Shown: one piece after another, positions 1 to 6,784 of the stretch
Layout of the letters: the number at the start of each line of letters is the position of its first letter
Position numbering within the stretch: the first letter of the stretch is position 1
Assembly: GCA_025935235.1 (NCBI GenBank)
Contig: JAICVT010000198.1
Coordinates: 1 to 8,181 of the forward strand
Direction of reading: 5' to 3'
Origin: Ktedonobacterales bacterium
Lineage (GTDB): Bacteria; Chloroflexota; Ktedonobacteria; Ktedonobacterales; JADMIN01
Length of the DNA stretch: 8,181 bases
The notes under the pieces: model-generated
What the model saw: the letters and a program-made list of their open reading frames with translations, nothing else
Database searches by the model: none
Told to the model about the DNA's origin: nothing
Translations under genes and position numbers: made by a program

Positions 1-2337
1 ACCGTGCAGTATATGGCGAGCGCCATCGAAGACTACTTCGGCGATGGCGCGAACCTGGGCATGAAGATCGCCTACTCGCGCGAAGAGACGCCGCTTGGCA
101 CGGCGGGCAGCGTCAAGAACGCCGAAGAGCTGCTGCAAGAGCCTTTTCTGGTCATCAGCGGTGATGCGCTCACCGATTTCGATCTGACCGCCATCATCAC
201 CTCGCATCGTCGCCGCCGCGCGATGGCGACGCTGACGCTGGCGCACGTCGCCAACCCGCTCGAATACGGCGTCATCACTACCAACGACAGCGGCCATATC
301 GAGAAGTTTCTGGAGAAGCCGAGCTGGGGTGAGGTCTTCAGCGATACCATCAATACGGGCATCTATGTGCTGGACCCCAAAATCTTCTCGTACTTCGAGA
401 AAGACAAGCCGTTTGACTTCAGCCAGGAACTCTTCCCGATGATGCTGAAGAAGGGCGACCCGATCTACGGCTACATCGCCGAGGGCTACTGGTGCGATGT
501 CGGCAACCTGGCTGAATACATGCGCGCCAACGCCGACATCCTGCAGGGGCGGGTCAAGCTGCCGATGCCCGGCGAAGACATCGGTGGCGGCGTGTGGGTC
601 GAGGAGGGGGTGGATGTCGCCTCCAGCGCGCAGATCTATGGGCCGGCCTACATCGGCCACAACGCGCGCATCCGCGATGGTGTGATTGTGCATGGGCCGA
701 GTTGTGTTGGTTCCTACACCATCCTCGATGATCACGCGCAGGTAGATCGCAGCGTCATCTGGAACAACTCGTACATCGGCGAGCGGGCGGAGCTGCGTGG
801 CGCGCTGGTGGGCGCCTCCACCAGCGTCAAGAGCCGCGCGGTGATGTTCGAGGGCGCGGTGATTGGCGACCACTCGGTCATCAACGAGAACGCCATCGTG
901 CAGCCCGGCGTCAAGATCTGGCCGAACAAAGAGATCGAGACGGGCGCCGTCATCACCAGCAGCATCATCTGGGGGTCGGCGGGCCGCCGCGCGCTCTTTG
1001 GGCGCTACGGCGTGACGGGCCTGGTGAATGTGGACCTGACGCCGGACTTCGCCGCGCGGCTGGGCGCGGCCTATGGCGCTGCGCTGCCCAAGGGGTCGGT
1101 GGTCTGCGTCAACCGCGACGCCCACAAGACGCCGCGCATGATTAAGCGCGCCATCATCTCTGGCCTGCCCTCGGCGGGCATCAATGTCCACGACCTGGAG
1201 GACGTGCCGCTGCCTGTGGCGCGCTACTACGTCCGCACGACCGACGCCGCTGGCGGCGTCCACATCCGGCTCTCGCCGTTTGATCCGCGCGTGCTCGACA
1301 TCAAGTTCTTCGACCAGAACGGGCAGGACATCAGCAAGAACACCGAGCGCAAGATCGAGAACCTGTTCTTCCGCGAGGACTTCCGGCGGGTCTACCTCGA
1401 CGACATCGGCTCCATCCAATACGCGCCAGAGGCCAAGAAGCGCTACACCGACGCCTTCCTGCGCGCGCTGGACCTGGAGGCGCTGCGCAAGCGCCGCTAT
1501 CGCGTGGTGATGGATTACGGCCACGGCGCCAGCGTGGATGTGATGGCGCCGATCTTCAACGAGATTGGCGCGGATGTGATCGCGCTGAACGCGACGCGCG
1601 ACCCGGCGCGCTACTCGCGCACCGGCGAGGAGTTCGAGCGCGACATCCAGGTGTTGGCCTCCATCACCGGCGCGTTGCAAGCCGACCTCGGTATTCGCAT
1701 TGATACCGGCGGCGAGCGCATGTATGTGGTGGATGACCGCGGCGAGTTGCTCGACGGCGGCAAGCTGCTGGCGGCGATGATCGAGCTGACGCTGCGCCAG
1801 CGCCCGGGCGGGGTAGTGGCCGCGCCGGTCACGGCGCCCAGCGTGATCGAGCAGGTGGCCAAGAAGCACGACGGCGCCATCGTCTACACCAAGGTGATGC
1901 CGCAGGCGCTCACCAGCGCGGCGGTGGCAGCGGGCGTGGTGATGGTTGGCAATGATACGGGTAGCTTCGTCTTCCCGGAGCTGCACCCGTCCTTCGATGC
2001 CATGTTCGCCACGATGAAGCTGCTGGAGTCGCTGGCGCGCGAGAATACGAAGCTCTCGCAGGTCGTGCATCAACTCCCGCCCTACCACCTCATCCGCACG
2101 CAGGTCAATTGCCCCTGGGAGTACAAGGGCAAGGTCATGCGCATCCTGAGCGAGCAATATCGCGAAGAGGAGCCGATTGACGGTGTGAAGATTGATCTGG
2201 GCGGCGATGGCTGGGTGCTGGTGCTGCCCGACGCCGACCGCCCGCTCTTCCATGTGCTGGCCGAGTCGCGCTCGAAAGAATCCGCCCAGGCGCTGGCGGA
2301 TAAATATGCGCGCGTGGTGAGCGGCCTGCAACACTGA
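1..2337 (+). CDS. Nucleotide-sugar pyrophosphorylase (mannose-1-P guanylyltransferase-like) fused to a degenerate phosphomannomutase-like domain, 5'-truncated
   Basis: The frame is open from base 1 to a TGA at 2335-2337. The N-terminal GxGTRLRPLT nucleotide-binding loop is missing, so the true start lies upstream and roughly 55-60 residues are absent; the GTG at base 4 is not a credible start. Counting from the codon at base 4, residues 1-180 are a nucleotidyltransferase core: the LGTAGSVK stretch (31-38), the GD of ISGDALTDFD (51-60), the FLEKP sugar-phosphate motif (102-106), NTG (117-119) and the closing GYWCDVG (161-167). Residues about 195-325 are left-handed beta-helix hexapeptide repeats (IGHNARI, IGERAEL, IGDHSVI). 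Residues about 330-777 match the alpha-D-phosphohexomutase fold colinearly, but its catalytic loops are changed (see findings). The expected reaction is NTP + sugar-1-phosphate to NDP-sugar + PPi in the cytoplasm, supplying glycan synthesis. GDP-mannose is the likeliest product from the architecture, but glucose-1-phosphate is not excluded. Confidence is high for the fold and low for the substrate. Confidence 0.88.
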   Translation, partial: TVQYMASAIEDYFGDGANLGMKIAYSREETPLGTAGSVKNAEELLQEPFLVISGDALTDFDLTAIITSHRRRRAMATLTLAHVANPLEYGVITTNDSGHIEKFLEKPSWGEVFSDTINTGIYVLDPKIFSYFEKDKPFDFSQELFPMMLKKGDPIYGYIAEGYWCDVGNLAEYMRANADILQGRVKLPMPGEDIGGGVWVEEGVDVASSAQIYGPAYIGHNARIRDGVIVHGPSCVGSYTILDDHAQVDRSVIWNNSYIGERAELRGALVGASTSVKSRAVMFEGAVIGDHSVINENAIVQPGVKIWPNKEIETGAVITSSIIWGSAGRRALFGRYGVTGLVNVDLTPDFAARLGAAYGAALPKGSVVCVNRDAHKTPRMIKRAIISGLPSAGINVHDLEDVPLPVARYYVRTTDAAGGVHIRLSPFDPRVLDIKFFDQNGQDISKNTERKIENLFFREDFRRVYLDDIGSIQYAPEAKKRYTDAFLRALDLEALRKRRYRVVMDYGHGASVDVMAPIFNEIGADVIALNATRDPARYSRTGEEFERDIQVLASITGALQADLGIRIDTGGERMYVVDDRGELLDGGKLLAAMIELTLRQRPGGVVAAPVTAPSVIEQVAKKHDGAIVYTKVMPQALTSAAVAAGVVMVGNDTGSFVFPELHPSFDAMFATMKLLESLARENTKLSQVVHQLPPYHLIRTQVNCPWEYKGKVMRILSEQYREEEPIDGVKIDLGGDGWVLVLPDADRPLFHVLAESRSKESAQALADKYARVVSGLQH

Positions 2338-2376
2338 CCGCTCACTCCTCGCTGTGCGCGGAACCTCTCCCCCTAG

Positions 2377-2400
2377 CCCCCTCCCCTCCGAGGGAGGGGG
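2377..2400. repeat. GC-rich palindrome between convergent genes; possible dispersed repeat and bidirectional terminator
   Basis: CCCCCTCCC (2377-2385) pairs perfectly with GGGAGGGGG (2392-2400) around a 6-base loop. It sits 39 bases after the stop of the nucleotidyltransferase gene and 15 bases before the stop of the convergent membrane-protein gene. The surrounding C-rich stretch (from about 2361) resembles the C-rich/G-rich intergenic repeats seen in many copies in some Chloroflexota and cyanobacterial genomes; that resemblance is from memory and untested. There is no T-run on either side, so a classic intrinsic terminator is not shown, but the position between two 3' ends fits a role in stopping transcription from both sides. 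Confidence 0.55.
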
Positions 2401-2415
2401 GAACCCGTAGCACGT

Positions 2416-3957
2416 TCAAAGACCTTGGTTGCCAGCGTTCGCGGGAAACACGTAGAGTTGCCCAGGGTAGGCGGCCAGACTCTTGGCCGCCTGCTGCTGA
2501 ATGGCTGTCGTCTCGTTTATGTATGCATGTGGCCCAAGCAGGGACGACGCATCCACGCGGTTGAGCGGGTAGACCATGCTGAAGCGGTCAAGGAACTTCG
2601 CCACGGGCGCGCCCGACGCGGGTGGCTTGCCGGGTATACCCACGGTCACCTCGACCAGACAGCCGTCCGCAGGATTCGGCCCTGAGATGAAGCGTGCCTG
2701 AGTGTAAGACTTGATGGCGCCGCTGTTGAACCCGACGGCATCCGACACTCCAGTGATCAGTCCATAGGCATCCAGGCAGGCGGGGTCATCCGAAATGGGC
2801 TGCCCATCGCTGACGACCAGTTGACGAGGAAGCGCCGCGCCCACAACCTGTTTGACATTCCACCGCGTTGCTAACCACTGCATCCGCAGCAGCACCGGAT
2901 CGAATTCAGAGGGCGGCTGGTTGGCCGACTCCAACGCCATCGACCAATTGCTGACGAGCGAGCGTCCATCTGGCGCGCTCACACTCCACATCAGATTCGC
3001 CATCGCGAAGGCATACCACGCATGCGGGTCAGGCGAGGGGAGCAGCGCCCGCGATGGCCAGGGCAGCGTGCAAAGGCGCACACAGTTGCGCCCATCCACG
3101 TTGCAGCCATCGTAGGCGGAAGTATCGAATGGAAAGAAGCAGCCGCCATTGGAGCTGATGTAGCCGCTGGCGTCGGCGTACAGCGACTCGCCGAGCGTCA
3201 TCTTCAGCGGCTGACTGGCCACGTTCCAGTACGCGAGATAGGCTTCGCCGGGCTGCGCTGTCGTCGTGTAGCCAGGCAGCGCCGCCTGGATCGCCTGCTT
3301 CAGCGCCGTTTGCTGCGAGCTGGAGAGGGTCGCCAGCGAGTCCTCCAGATAGACGAGCTGCGCGGTGGGCTGATGCGGCAGCGTCACCACTTGCTCGGTG
3401 GAGAGCTGGCATGTGTCGTCCCGCGCCGCCGGGATCGAGAGGACGCAGCTCTGCGGGTTGAAGGGCGCGGCGATCCAGCGGATGATGTGCGCGCCGGGCG
3501 CCAGCGTCAGCGGTGGCTGCTGGCCGATGACGGGTGGCGTGATCGCGTGTCCATCGAGCGTGACGGTCGCCCAGGGGGCATCGGAGTCCAGATAGACGCG
3601 GTTGATCGCGCCGGGCAGCAGCGTGGGCGCGCCAGGGAGGCCGGGCAGCGGCAGGCCAGCCGCGCCGTGCAGGGCGAGCGCGCCGATCACCACGGCCACC
3701 AGCAGCGCCCCGCTCACCACGGCTACCAGCCATGCGCGGCGCTTGCCTGCGGCCACGCCTGCCGAGAGGCTCATGCGCCAGACGGAAGGTCGGGCCGTCG
3801 CGGCCTGCGTTGACGCCGAGGGCGGAGAATCTGAACCTGGCGTTACGTGTTGCGCAAGGAGACGAAGAGCATCCTCGCGCTCTCGTCTCGATACCGCTGG
3901 GTCGCCAGGCGCCGGCGGCTGCGCGGCATCGGGTTGCGGGTGTTCGTTTTCAGGCAT
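2416..3957 (-). CDS. Single-pass membrane protein of unknown function with PEGA-like segment and Cys-containing outer domain
   Basis: I do not recognise this 513-residue protein. The ATG at 3955-3957 is preceded by AGGAG (+ strand 3969-3973) with 11 bases between, which supports this start. Residues 1-73 are hydrophilic and Pro/Ala-rich, probably cytoplasmic. Residues about 75-97 form one strong membrane helix preceded by a GKRRAW basic anchor, so the bulk (98-513) should lie outside. A Pro/Leu/Gly-rich linker follows (100-117). Residues about 118-175 contain a WATVTLDG turn and a LAPGAHIIRW stretch, like PEGA-type beta domains that pack against cell-surface structures. The remainder has no family I can name. 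It holds eight Cys, all outside the membrane (171, 183, 273, 285, 292, 296, 394, 433), an even number that suits disulfides. It shows no zinc-finger anti-sigma motif, kinase motif or hydrolase triad. It is divergent from the SGNH gene and convergent with the nucleotidyltransferase gene, so it is probably monocistronic. A link to cell-surface glycans is only suggested by its position. Confidence 0.8.
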   Translation of the reverse strand: MPENEHPQPDAAQPPAPGDPAVSRREREDALRLLAQHVTPGSDSPPSASTQAATARPSVWRMSLSAGVAAGKRRAWLVAVVSGALLVAVVIGALALHGAAGLPLPGLPGAPTLLPGAINRVYLDSDAPWATVTLDGHAITPPVIGQQPPLTLAPGAHIIRWIAAPFNPQSCVLSIPAARDDTCQLSTEQVVTLPHQPTAQLVYLEDSLATLSSSQQTALKQAIQAALPGYTTTAQPGEAYLAYWNVASQPLKMTLGESLYADASGYISSNGGCFFPFDTSAYDGCNVDGRNCVRLCTLPWPSRALLPSPDPHAWYAFAMANLMWSVSAPDGRSLVSNWSMALESANQPPSEFDPVLLRMQWLATRWNVKQVVGAALPRQLVVSDGQPISDDPACLDAYGLITGVSDAVGFNSGAIKSYTQARFISGPNPADGCLVEVTVGIPGKPPASGAPVAKFLDRFSMVYPLNRVDASSLLGPHAYINETTAIQQQAAKSLAAYPGQLYVFPANAGNQGL

Positions 3958-4298
3958 GTGCTGTTCTGCTCCTGATACCGCTCAACCGTTTCGCGCCCGG
4001 CCAAACCTTCCTTCTCGGTTGAGTATAGCCGGAGCGATTGCTGTCCGCCACTGGCCCTTGCGACGCCTTCTCTCCGCGCGCCATGCGCCGGGCGCCGAAC
4101 CTCTACCCGCACGGGCGCCCTATCGCTACCCTTCCCGCCTACGATGAAGTATCGTTCAAGCTGGGCGGAATATCTCCCCCTTGACGCGCTGGCTGGGGGC
4201 GCTCACTCGTCTAAGAATGAGGCGCGCTGACGAGCCGTGGGGTGGTTTGAAGCGCCAGGGACGCACGAACGAGCAGCGAAGGCAGGAGAATCAACACG
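3958..4298. other. 341-base divergent intergenic region
   Basis: This stretch separates the divergent starts of the orphan membrane protein (-) and the SGNH hydrolase (+). It should hold both promoters. I see a TATACT box for the minus-strand gene near 4022-4027, a Shine-Dalgarno AGGAG (3969-3973, minus strand) for the same gene, and an AGGAG at 4284-4288 for the plus-strand gene. A TTGACG at 4181-4186 lacks a -10 partner at the normal distance. No convincing small gene, RNA gene, riboswitch or long inverted repeat is visible. The open frames crossing it continue antisense to the flanking genes and look like GC-driven noise. Confidence 0.6.
4022..4027 (-). promoter_or_regulatory. Candidate -10 element for the orphan membrane-protein gene
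   Basis: On the minus strand these bases read TATACT, five of six matches to the bacterial -10 consensus TATAAT. They lie about 65 bases upstream of the ATG at 3957, giving a predicted leader of about 58 bases. The region 16-18 bases further upstream has no good TTGACA match (best TGGCGG), so this would be a weak or activator-dependent promoter. The match stands out because the neighbourhood is very GC-rich. Confidence 0.35.
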
Positions 4299-5540
4299 AT
4301 GTCGCCGGATTCATCTGATACAGGCGTGGGCGCGCTCGTGCGAGATCGTCGGCTCCAGGTCGTCGTCGGCTGCGTCGTGCTGATCGCCGTGCTGGTGGGG
4401 CTGATCTCGGCGCTGCGCCAGCCCGCGACCGCCGCCCAGCCCGTCAATGTCTCAGCCGGCCAGCCCATGCAGCCATCCGCCTTTGGCCCGCTCGTCTCGC
4501 GTGGCAAGCCGGTCGTCTGCTCGAAGGATAACTCCCAGGTCCCCGGCCCGAACGCCATCACCAGCGGGGTCTATGCTCAGTGGTCATTCTGGGGCGCGGC
4601 GGACAACGCGCTGCCCGCGTGGTGCGCCATTCACATCGGCGTCGGCCCCTCGCGGCTGATGGTCGTCTGGTATAGCGAGTATGACGAGGACAATGCCCAG
4701 TGGCAGTCCAACGGTCGCATGCCGCAGTCCTATACGCTGTCCGTTTCAGCCAACAGCACTGACGGCCACGATGGCGACTGGAAGGTCGTCGCCACGGTGA
4801 CGGGCAACCCCGTCCACATCCGCGAATCCGCCATCCCGTTCGCGGGCGATGGGTGGGTGCGGATGACGATCACGCAGGCGCAGGACCACCCGACGCAGGA
4901 TTCGATGCTGATTGATCAGATAGACTGCTACGACATCTCAACCCCCGCGCTGGCCAAAAATACCGCGCTCTTCCAGGGCGACTCTATTACCGCGCTCTCG
5001 TATGACCACTCGACCGGCGATCAGTCCTTCGACATGCTGATGCACGGCTACGACTCGCGCCTGTTCCCCTCGATGCTGGATGAAGGCATGGGCGGCTGGT
5101 CGAGCAACGCCGCCGTTGACCACATTGACAAGTGGCTGGCGCTCAACCCCGACGTCAACTATTGGCTGCTGGAGTGGGGATCGAACGACGCTTTCTCGAT
5201 GGAGGATCCAGCGGTCTTCCGCGCGAACATGCAGATCGTCATCAACAAGATCAAGGCGGCAGGGCATACGCCGGTGCTGGCGCGCATTCCGCCCTCCATA
5301 AACGGCGGGTCGGGCCAGGGGCAGTTGACCGCTGAGATCGAGGCGCTCAACCAGCAGATTGATGCGTTGACGCAGGCCAACCACCTCATCCCCGGCCCCG
5401 ACCTCTACGCGGTGATCGGCAAAGACCCCCAGGGCTTGCTGCAGAGTGACGGCATCCACCCGAATGGCAACGGCAAAAAGGCCATCAACAACGCCTGGTA
5501 TCTGGCGATGCGCGATGTGATGCGCGCCAATCTCTCGTGA
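4299..5540 (+). CDS. Membrane-anchored SGNH/GDSL-family hydrolase (probable carbohydrate esterase)
   Basis: This 413-residue protein starts at an ATG with AGGAG (4284-4288) ten bases upstream. Residues 1-19 are short and charged, 20-38 form a membrane helix (signal anchor), and the rest is outside. Residues about 85-215 look like a beta-sandwich module rich in Trp, Tyr and Asp, possibly a galactose-binding-like carbohydrate-binding fold. Residues about 222-413 are the SGNH domain: block I GDSIT (227-231, nucleophile Ser229), block II Gly in GMGGW (263-267), block III GSND (294-297, Asn296) and block V DGIH (384-387, Asp384 and His387). All four signature residues and the catalytic Asp-His are present, so the enzyme should be active. 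SGNH enzymes of this type remove or transfer acyl groups on sugars or lipids; the substrate cannot be read from sequence. The downstream glycosyltransferase begins within about 26 bases, so the two are probably co-transcribed and act on one glycan. A lipase or thioesterase role is the alternative. Confidence 0.9.
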   Translation: MSPDSSDTGVGALVRDRRLQVVVGCVVLIAVLVGLISALRQPATAAQPVNVSAGQPMQPSAFGPLVSRGKPVVCSKDNSQVPGPNAITSGVYAQWSFWGAADNALPAWCAIHIGVGPSRLMVVWYSEYDEDNAQWQSNGRMPQSYTLSVSANSTDGHDGDWKVVATVTGNPVHIRESAIPFAGDGWVRMTITQAQDHPTQDSMLIDQIDCYDISTPALAKNTALFQGDSITALSYDHSTGDQSFDMLMHGYDSRLFPSMLDEGMGGWSSNAAVDHIDKWLALNPDVNYWLLEWGSNDAFSMEDPAVFRANMQIVINKIKAAGHTPVLARIPPSINGGSGQGQLTAEIEALNQQIDALTQANHLIPGPDLYAVIGKDPQGLLQSDGIHPNGNGKKAINNAWYLAMRDVMRANLS

Positions 5541-5550
5541 CGACGCCACC

Positions 5551-5556
5551 AGGAAA
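5551..5556 (+). promoter_or_regulatory. Shine-Dalgarno-like site choosing the glycosyltransferase start
   Basis: AGGAAA lies ten bases before the ATG at 5567. The alternative GTG at 5537, which overlaps the SGNH stop codon (GTGA), has no purine-rich site at a suitable distance upstream. This supports starting at 5567. Confidence 0.5.
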
Positions 5557-5566
5557 CGCGCCTCAT

Positions 5567-6775
5567 ATGCGGGCGCTCGTGGTCATGCGCAATGCTCCCA
5601 CGCCGACGACCGGCGCCAACATGCGCAATCTGGCGCTGCTGCGGGCGCTGTGCGCGGTGAGCGCCGTCTCGCTGCTCATCATCGCCGATGACCCCGCGCA
5701 CGAGACGACGTTGGCGCAGCCGGCCGCCGGGCTGCTGGCCGAATTGCGGGTCGTCGCGGCCACGCCGCCCAGCCGTAAGCGGCTCTATCAGCTGGCCGGG
5801 CTGCTGCTGGATCGCCCCAGCATGGTCTGGCGCAATAGCTCCGCCGAGGCAGCGCGCGCGCTGCGTGATCTGCTGGCGCGTCGCGCTTTCGACCTGGTGT
5901 ACTTCGAGGGCATCGCTGTAACCGGGAGCGCGCCGCGCGGTGGCCCGGCGCTGGTGATTGACGAACACAACCTCGAATGGGAGCTGCTAGAGCGGTCGGC
6001 GCAGCGGGCCGAATCTGCCCTGCGCCGCCTGCAGAATGACCGAGAGAGCCACGCGCTGAAGCGCTATGAGCTGGCGATGCTGGGGCGCGCCGACCTGGTG
6101 ATCGTCACCAGCGAGCGCGAGCGCGAGGCGCTGCGGGCGCTGCTGCCACAGCGGCGAGTGACTGTCGTGCCGAATGGCGTGGACATCGAGCGTTTCGCGC
6201 CGGACGCGCCGACTATGCCCGCTGGCGCGGAGCCGGAGATCGCTGGCCGTGTCGTCTTCACCGGCTCGATGGACTATCATCCCAACGAGCAGGCGGCGCG
6301 TTTCTTTGCCGAGCAGTGCTGGCCGCTGATTCGCGCGGCGCGGCCTGACGCCACCTGGACGATTGTCGGGGCGAATCCGCCCGCCAGTGTGGCGCGCCTG
6401 GCCGACGAGGCGAATGGCATCATCGTCACCGGCTCCGTACCCGATACGCGCCCGTACATTGCGCGGGCGCAGGTGGCCATCGCGCCGTTGCTGGTGGGCG
6501 GCGGCACACGGCTCAAGATTCTGGAGGCGCTGGCGATGGGCAAGGCGATGGTCTCCACCAGTCTCGGCGCCGAGGGGCTTGATCTGGTCGCCGACGAACA
6601 CCTGCTGATTGCGGATGAGCCGTCGGCGTTCGCGCAGGCCACGCTGCGCGCGCTGGATACCGCGGACCTGCGGACGCGGCTGGGCGCGGCCGGGCGCGAG
6701 GCGGTCGTGCGCCAATATAGCTGGGAGCGCAGCGGGCGCGCTCTGCGAGAGGCGCTGGCGTTGCTGAGGCGATGA
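5567..6775 (+). CDS. Glycosyltransferase, family 4 type (GT-B fold)
   Basis: The protein has 402 residues from the ATG at 5567. An in-frame GTG at 5537 would add ten residues and overlap the SGNH stop, but the ATG has the better ribosome site and gives MRALVV, a typical first strand of this fold. Residues about 1-180 form the acceptor-side domain: an N-terminal PTTGANMRNLALL loop (13-25) and the IDEHNLEW motif (131-138). The donor-side domain starts with PNGVD (202-206), then FTGSMDYHPN (231-240) and GGGTRLKILEALAMGK (311-326). The last supplies the second Glu (Glu320) of the EX7E nucleotide-sugar motif; the first Glu position is Gly. This pattern resembles exopolysaccharide sugar transferases such as those tied to PEP-CTERM/EpsH systems, by recall only. 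It should add a sugar from an NDP-sugar to a lipid-linked or growing glycan at the inner membrane face. It follows the SGNH hydrolase closely and is probably in its operon. Donor and acceptor are unknown. Confidence 0.9.
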   Translation: MRALVVMRNAPTPTTGANMRNLALLRALCAVSAVSLLIIADDPAHETTLAQPAAGLLAELRVVAATPPSRKRLYQLAGLLLDRPSMVWRNSSAEAARALRDLLARRAFDLVYFEGIAVTGSAPRGGPALVIDEHNLEWELLERSAQRAESALRRLQNDRESHALKRYELAMLGRADLVIVTSEREREALRALLPQRRVTVVPNGVDIERFAPDAPTMPAGAEPEIAGRVVFTGSMDYHPNEQAARFFAEQCWPLIRAARPDATWTIVGANPPASVARLADEANGIIVTGSVPDTRPYIARAQVAIAPLLVGGGTRLKILEALAMGKAMVSTSLGAEGLDLVADEHLLIADEPSAFAQATLRALDTADLRTRLGAAGREAVVRQYSWERSGRALREALALLRR

Positions 6776-6784
6776 GCGCGGCGG

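Noticed and set aside
3022..3813. 263-codon open frame on the + strand, with another of 234 codons (3029-3733) on the minus strand out of frame with the membrane-protein gene
   Set aside because: Both lie fully inside the better-supported minus-strand gene. Their translations are Arg/Gln/Gly/Ala-rich low-complexity sequence typical of GC-rich shadow frames, with no motif or ribosome site.
4181..4218. TTGACG (4181-4186) with TAAGAAT (4212-4218) as a promoter for the SGNH gene
   Set aside because: The spacing is 25 bases, far from the usual 16-18, and no other -10 match lies at the right distance.
4938..5549. 203-codon minus-strand frame opposite the SGNH hydrolase, and a 242-codon frame at 5987-6715 opposite the glycosyltransferase
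   Set aside because: They are antisense to genes with clear catalytic motifs and have compositions expected of the reverse complement of GC-rich codons. No family resemblance is visible.
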